Assembly (NCBI RefSeq): GCF_900104355.1
Contig: NZ_FNIY01000010.1
Span: 95,335 to 159,334, forward strand
Direction: 5' to 3'
Length of the DNA stretch: 64,000 nucleotides
Source: Phyllobacterium sp. OV277
Lineage (GTDB): Bacteria; Pseudomonadota; Alphaproteobacteria; Rhizobiales; Rhizobiaceae
Of the stretch, positions 60,822 through 64,000 are shown one piece after another; position 1 is the first letter of the stretch, and the number at the start of each line of letters is the position of its first letter. The notes beneath the pieces are model-generated. The model was not told the DNA's origin. It saw only the letters and a list, made by a program, of their open reading frames with translations, and did not search any database. A program made the position numbers and the translations under genes.

Positions 60822-61337
60822 TTAGGATGCAGTTGCCCTATCCCTTACAGGCAACGTCCAGTTCGGCCTGACAAAATGACAGGTGTAGCCATTGGGATAA
60901 CGCTCCAGATAATCCTGATGTTCTGGTTCCGCTTCCCAGAAATCGCCAACCGGGGCAAGCTCGGTCACAACCTTGCCGGGCCACAGGCCGGACGCATCAA
61001 CATCGGCAATCGTATCTTCGGCAACCTGCTTTTGCTCGTCGCTGGTGTAGAAAATGGCCGAGCGATAGCTCAATCCCAGATCGTTACCCTGACGATTGAG
61101 CGTTGAGGGGTCATGAATCTGGAAGAAGAATTCCAGAATCTTCCGATAGCTGATGCGGTCAGGATCAAAAATGATCTCGATGGCTTCCGCATGGGTACCA
61201 TGATTGCGATAGGTGGCATTTGGGACATCACCACCGGAATACCCGACGCGAGTGGATATTACTCCCTCATAACGCCGGATCAAATCCTGCATGCCCCAGA
61301 AGCAACCGCCAGCCAGAACTGCCCGTTCTTGTGCCAT
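60822..61337 (-). CDS. msrA: Peptide methionine (S)-S-oxide reductase MsrA
   Basis: The 171-residue enzyme repairs the S-epimer of methionine sulfoxide. The catalytic motif is AGGCFWGMQ (Cys12) and further signatures are [20 protein letters not shown] and [11 protein letters not shown]. It ends [12 protein letters not shown], leaving a C-terminal Cys as possible resolving residue. It immediately follows msrB (no gap), forming the common msrB-msrA pair. Confidence 0.97.
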   Translation of the reverse strand: MAQERAVLAGGCFWGMQDLIRRYEGVISTRVGYSGGDVPNATYRNHGTHAEAIEIIFDPDRISYRKILEFFFQIHDPSTLNRQGNDLGLSYRSAIFYTSDEQKQVAEDTIADVDASGLWPGKVVTELAPVGDFWEAEPEHQDYLERYPNGYTCHFVRPNWTLPVRDRATAS

Positions 61338-61784
61338 TCAGATATCCTCCACCTGATTCAGATAAGCGCCATAGCCCTCGGTTTCCATGTCATTACGATG
61401 AACGAACCGGAGCGAAGCCGAATTGATGCAATAGCGCAGACCGCCGCGATCCTGCGGACCATCAGGGAATACATGTCCCAGATGGCTGTCGCCGTGATTT
61501 GAGCGCACTTCAATGCGCACCATCCCATAGCTGTCATCGCGCAACTCATTCACATAAGCAGGTTCGATCGGCTTGGTAAAACTTGGCCAGCCACATCCCG
61601 ATTCAAACTTGTCGGAAGACGCAAACAGCGGTTCGCCCGACACGATATCGACGTAGATGCCGGGCTCTTTATTGTCCAGATACTCACCCGTTCCCGGGCG
61701 TTCGGTGCCATTTTGCTGTGTGACGCGAAACTGTTCGGGAGACAGTTTGGAGATGGTGTCAGAATTCTTTTCGTATTTGTTCAT
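61338..61784 (-). CDS. msrB: Peptide methionine (R)-S-oxide reductase MsrB
   Basis: The 148-residue enzyme starts at ATG 61784 ([20 protein letters not shown]), with GGAAGAGAG just upstream. It has [25 protein letters not shown] and the catalytic [11 protein letters not shown]. The two CxxC zinc motifs found in many MsrB proteins are absent, so this is the zinc-free form, with the Cys in GCGWPSF as likely resolving residue. It is directly upstream of msrA, which starts one base after its stop. Confidence 0.96.
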   Translation of the reverse strand: MNKYEKNSDTISKLSPEQFRVTQQNGTERPGTGEYLDNKEPGIYVDIVSGEPLFASSDKFESGCGWPSFTKPIEPAYVNELRDDSYGMVRIEVRSNHGDSHLGHVFPDGPQDRGGLRYCINSASLRFVHRNDMETEGYGAYLNQVEDI

Positions 61785-61993
61785 TTTCTCTCTTCCATCA
61801 GGCGGTGCATCGATTTGCCGGGGTTTGAGCGCCAAGACTTATCCATCAACAATGTCTCTTGCTGAAAGTGAAGCTTACTCCGGGTCTCATCCGGTCGAAA
61901 AATAAAGGTGTGCCCTATATCTGTGTGTTGCACCGCCTTTTATCAAGGCTGTTCTCAAGATGTATTGCGTGTTGAGCTGGAGCAATCGAAGCA

Positions 61994-62938
61994 TCAACCG
62001 CGCGCGCTACCCCGTTCATGGGTGAACCACCGGATACCGCCGACAACCGCCAGTGCAATCAGCGGCCATGGTGCCCAGAGCGTCCCTTCCCAGGAAAGAA
62101 CGTTGATGCTGGCAAGCACAAGGCCAATCAGGGTCAGCATTGCAATAAAGCGGTCAATCCGCGTGGTTGTTCGTATCCAGATAAGGGCCGCAAAAACAGC
62201 AATGCCAAGAATAGGCCATGCTGCCCAGAAATCGCCTTCCCACGAGAGCACATTTATAGCGGCAATTCCTGCAGCTATTGCGCCCAGTATGCCAAAGCTC
62301 TTCCTGTGCGACGGGTCCCTCATTGAGCTGATCTCGGTGTGGGCACTGCTAACACGCTGATAGCCCTGCGGCTGTACCTGCTCTGGCGATGTCAGCCGTA
62401 CAGGCATTACGGCGTCTTCGCCAATCCGGACGGAATAGCTCGAAATACCACCTTCGATATTCTTGAGTGAAAGCTGCCCAAGATACTCGAAGCCGACAGT
62501 CATCTTGTTGCGAACCTGCTCGTACACTGTGCTGGATATTACAATGCCGCCAGCGGACGCTGACGCCTGCAGCCGGGCGGCGACATTGACGCCATCGCCA
62601 TAAATATCGTCTCCTTCAACAATGACATCACCAAGGTTGATGCCGATGCGAAAAAGCATACGCGACTCATTCGGACGCTTGGCATTGTGCCCTGCAAGGT
62701 CGTTCTGAACATCGACAGCCGCGCGCACCGCTTCGACGACACTGGAGAATTCAGCAATGAGCCCATCGCCCCAAGTATTGATGACCCGCCCGTCATGGGC
62801 TTCAATCAACAGCTTCATAGAGTCACGATATTGCTTGAGCGTGTCGAGCGTGGCCTCTTCATTTGCCTGCATCAAACGCGTGTAGTCCTGAACATCCGCC
62901 GAAAAGATCGTGGTCAGCTTGCGACGTGTTTCAGACAT
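61994..62938 (-). CDS. Class III adenylate/guanylate cyclase with C-terminal membrane repeat
   Basis: The 314-residue protein has an N-terminal catalytic domain (about 5-170) with metal-binding Asp residues (IFSADVQDYTRLMQANEEAT, VINTWGDGLIAEFS) and the Asn/Arg pair in IYGDGVNVAARLQASA. A C-terminal membrane domain follows (about 210-305), made of two copies of a two-helix unit, each with the motif INVLSWEGxxWAxWP. Cyclase first and membrane last is the reverse of the usual order. It should synthesise a cyclic nucleotide. The membrane unit may sense or anchor. It is a lone gene. Confidence 0.9.
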   Translation of the reverse strand: MSETRRKLTTIFSADVQDYTRLMQANEEATLDTLKQYRDSMKLLIEAHDGRVINTWGDGLIAEFSSVVEAVRAAVDVQNDLAGHNAKRPNESRMLFRIGINLGDVIVEGDDIYGDGVNVAARLQASASAGGIVISSTVYEQVRNKMTVGFEYLGQLSLKNIEGGISSYSVRIGEDAVMPVRLTSPEQVQPQGYQRVSSAHTEISSMRDPSHRKSFGILGAIAAGIAAINVLSWEGDFWAAWPILGIAVFAALIWIRTTTRIDRFIAMLTLIGLVLASINVLSWEGTLWAPWPLIALAVVGGIRWFTHERGSARG

Positions 62939-63077
62939 GGCGTTGTCTCCCTATCTCAACCGGTGCAACTTCGTATGACGAACGCAATCCCGGCACTTTA
63001 ACGCCACACGCGGGAATCTGAAATAGCCCCATGTAAAATCGATCAGGTCCGGTGATCCAAGGGGGAACCAATAAATT

Positions 63078-63109
63078 TGGCGGGAGCCCGCCACCGCAGA
63101 CTCCCGCCA
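63078..63109 (-). terminator. Terminator-like hairpin downstream of the OmpA-like gene
   Basis: Perfect 9-bp arms TGGCGGGAG/CTCCCGCCA with a 14-nt loop, about 70 bp past the stop of the OmpA-like gene, followed on the minus strand by AATTTATT. It is stable and T-rich after the stem. Confidence 0.55.
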
Positions 63110-63180
63110 TTAAAACTATACCGTCTTACCAATCGCAGAGGCGAAGCAGCCGCAAAGGGCTTTGCCTGTGTCCGCTGGAT

Positions 63181-63711
63181 TCAACCCTGCGGAAGCACCA
63201 GACGAGTCTCTACGCGGCGATTTTCCGGAGAGAAAGGATCGCTCACGCTTGGATGACGCTTGCCAAAGCCTTCTGCCTTCAGACGCTCGGGAGAAACACC
63301 GAGCTGGCTGAGATACGCAGAAACAGACTCCGCGCGGCGCATCGACAATGTGTCATTGTATTTGTCCGTACCGGTTGCATCCGTGTGACCCTCAACCTGG
63401 AACGTCGCCACCTGAAGGCGCTGGTCGTTGAGTGCCTTGGCAAACTCGCCAAGAGTCTGCTTTGCTTCTTCCGTCAAACGATCGGAATTCAGCTCGAATG
63501 TAACCTTCATGTTCAACGGCGAAGCAGTGGGGTTCACAATCTTCTTCGCACACTCCTGATCCGTCCCGACGCAAATTGCGCGTGACTTACCAAGATCCGC
63601 CGTGTTGACGAAATGTTTGACAATATCTTCCGACTTATAAGCCGGACCAGCCATTGCGGGCGAAGCAACGCCAATCAAAATGGCCGCAGAAAGAGAAAAA
63701 AGCTGGCGCAT
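63181..63711 (-). CDS. OmpA-family periplasmic/outer-membrane protein
   Basis: The 176-residue precursor has a signal peptide (about 1-21) and a C-terminal OmpA peptidoglycan-binding domain: FELNSDRLTEEAKQTLGEFA, VEGHTDATGTDKYNDTLSMR and RAESVSAYLSQLGVSPERLK. It lacks a beta-barrel and lipobox, so it is a soluble periplasmic wall-associated protein. Two cysteines (AICVGTDQEC) may pair. The neighbouring hcp-like gene lies upstream at the window edge. Its role is unknown. Confidence 0.9.
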   Translation of the reverse strand: MRQLFSLSAAILIGVASPAMAGPAYKSEDIVKHFVNTADLGKSRAICVGTDQECAKKIVNPTASPLNMKVTFELNSDRLTEEAKQTLGEFAKALNDQRLQVATFQVEGHTDATGTDKYNDTLSMRRAESVSAYLSQLGVSPERLKAEGFGKRHPSVSDPFSPENRRVETRLVLPQG

Positions 63712-63849
63712 GATGTAACCTCTTCGAGAACGGTAAGTTAAGTTTAGATTAAATTAACCAATGGCCAATTTCAAGCTCAGACCATTACGTAAAAAACATC
63801 ACACACATGCTTGTATTCGATGCCGGGCTAACCGGCAGAGTGAAGGAAG

Positions 63850-63872
63850 AAGCGAAGCGGACACAGGTCCGC
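63850..63872 (-). terminator. Possible terminator of the hcp-like gene
   Basis: A 6-bp stem GCGGAC/GTCCGC with a 4-nt loop, about 20 bp past the stop, followed on the minus strand by a broken T-rich stretch (TTCGCTTCTTCC). A weak candidate. Confidence 0.4.
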
Positions 63873-63892
63873 CCCGCTTTCTCGTGTCTGTC

Positions 63893-64000
63893 TTACGCAG
63901 CCCGTGTTGTGGCGAGATCGTAAGAAGCAATCATTGGCGACTGCGGGCTCTGATTTGCGTCGTATGGTGTGTACTTCACTTCCAATTTGGTGAAGTTCAG
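63893..64000 (-). CDS. C-terminal fragment of an Hcp-like protein (type VI secretion)
   Basis: Only the last 35 codons are in the window and the gene continues past the right edge. The residues include LNFTKLEVKYTPYD and MIASYDLATTRAA, the pattern seen at the end of Hcp tube proteins (a beta strand with YTP, then a glycine/aromatic-x-D turn). The call rests on this short tail alone, so a different small secreted protein is possible. Confidence 0.45.
   Translation of the reverse strand: MNFTKLEVKYTPYDANQSPQSPMIASYDLATTRAA

Overview
The window looks like chromosomal DNA of an alphaproteobacterium of the Brucella/Ochrobactrum group (Hyphomicrobiales). The basis is gene content and order read from the sequence. 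There is a rhizobial-type flagellar cluster with MotC and MotE. It ends at a LuxR-type regulator that closely resembles Brucella VjbR, including an aspartate at position 82. There is also a two-Ku/LigD repair cassette. The species cannot be named from this alone. I saw no tRNA, rRNA, CRISPR array, insertion sequence or prophage.

Layout. (1) 1-20,842, flagellum. A minus-strand series runs motC(partial)-motB-fliH-like-fliF, fliC, fliP-fliL-flgH-motE-flgI-flgA-flgG-fliE-flgC-flgB and an unknown gene-fliI-flgF-DUF1217. A divergent plus-strand operon holds motA-fliM-unknown-fliN-fliG-flhB-unknown. Many junctions are ATGA overlaps. A long perfect inverted repeat lies between the two divergent operons. 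The VjbR-like regulator closes the block on the minus strand. (2) 21,290-30,600, a DUF3095 cyclase-like gene followed by an archaic (Csu-type) chaperone-usher pilus locus. This locus carries two independent tandem duplications. The left one copied the cyclase 3' end, the pilin, the chaperone and part of the usher, and one copy then lost 1.4 kb. The right one copied the tip adhesin together with the 3' end of the neighbouring nucleotide-sugar dehydrogenase, and one adhesin copy is frameshifted. (3) 30,603-44,510, a glycan locus: nucleotide-sugar dehydrogenase, class III cyclase, polysaccharide lyase, a complete four-gene family-5 ABC importer and three glycosyltransferases. This is the best candidate for an undescribed system. 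(4) 44,576-48,783, ku-ligD-ku end-joining cassette. (5) 49,020-60,124, an EAL phosphodiesterase, CYTH-CHAD protein, phytase-like esterase, SixA-like phosphatase, a second-type zwf with a PPi-type phosphofructokinase, a TetR/SDR pair with matching palindromes, and a PmtA-like methyltransferase. (6) 60,111-64,000, DUF922 protein, msrA-msrB, a second class III cyclase with a duplicated membrane domain, an OmpA-like protein, and the 3' end of a probable hcp gene.

How the parts may work together. Flagellum, pilus, exopolysaccharide and cyclic-nucleotide or c-di-GMP enzymes lie side by side, and VjbR in Brucella controls motility and surface genes. The region therefore reads as a surface-lifestyle neighbourhood. 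That is inference from proximity and family knowledge, not demonstrated regulation. Hook, rod-cap and remaining export genes (flgE, flgK, flgL, flgD, flhA, fliQ, fliR) are not in the window and presumably lie beyond motC.
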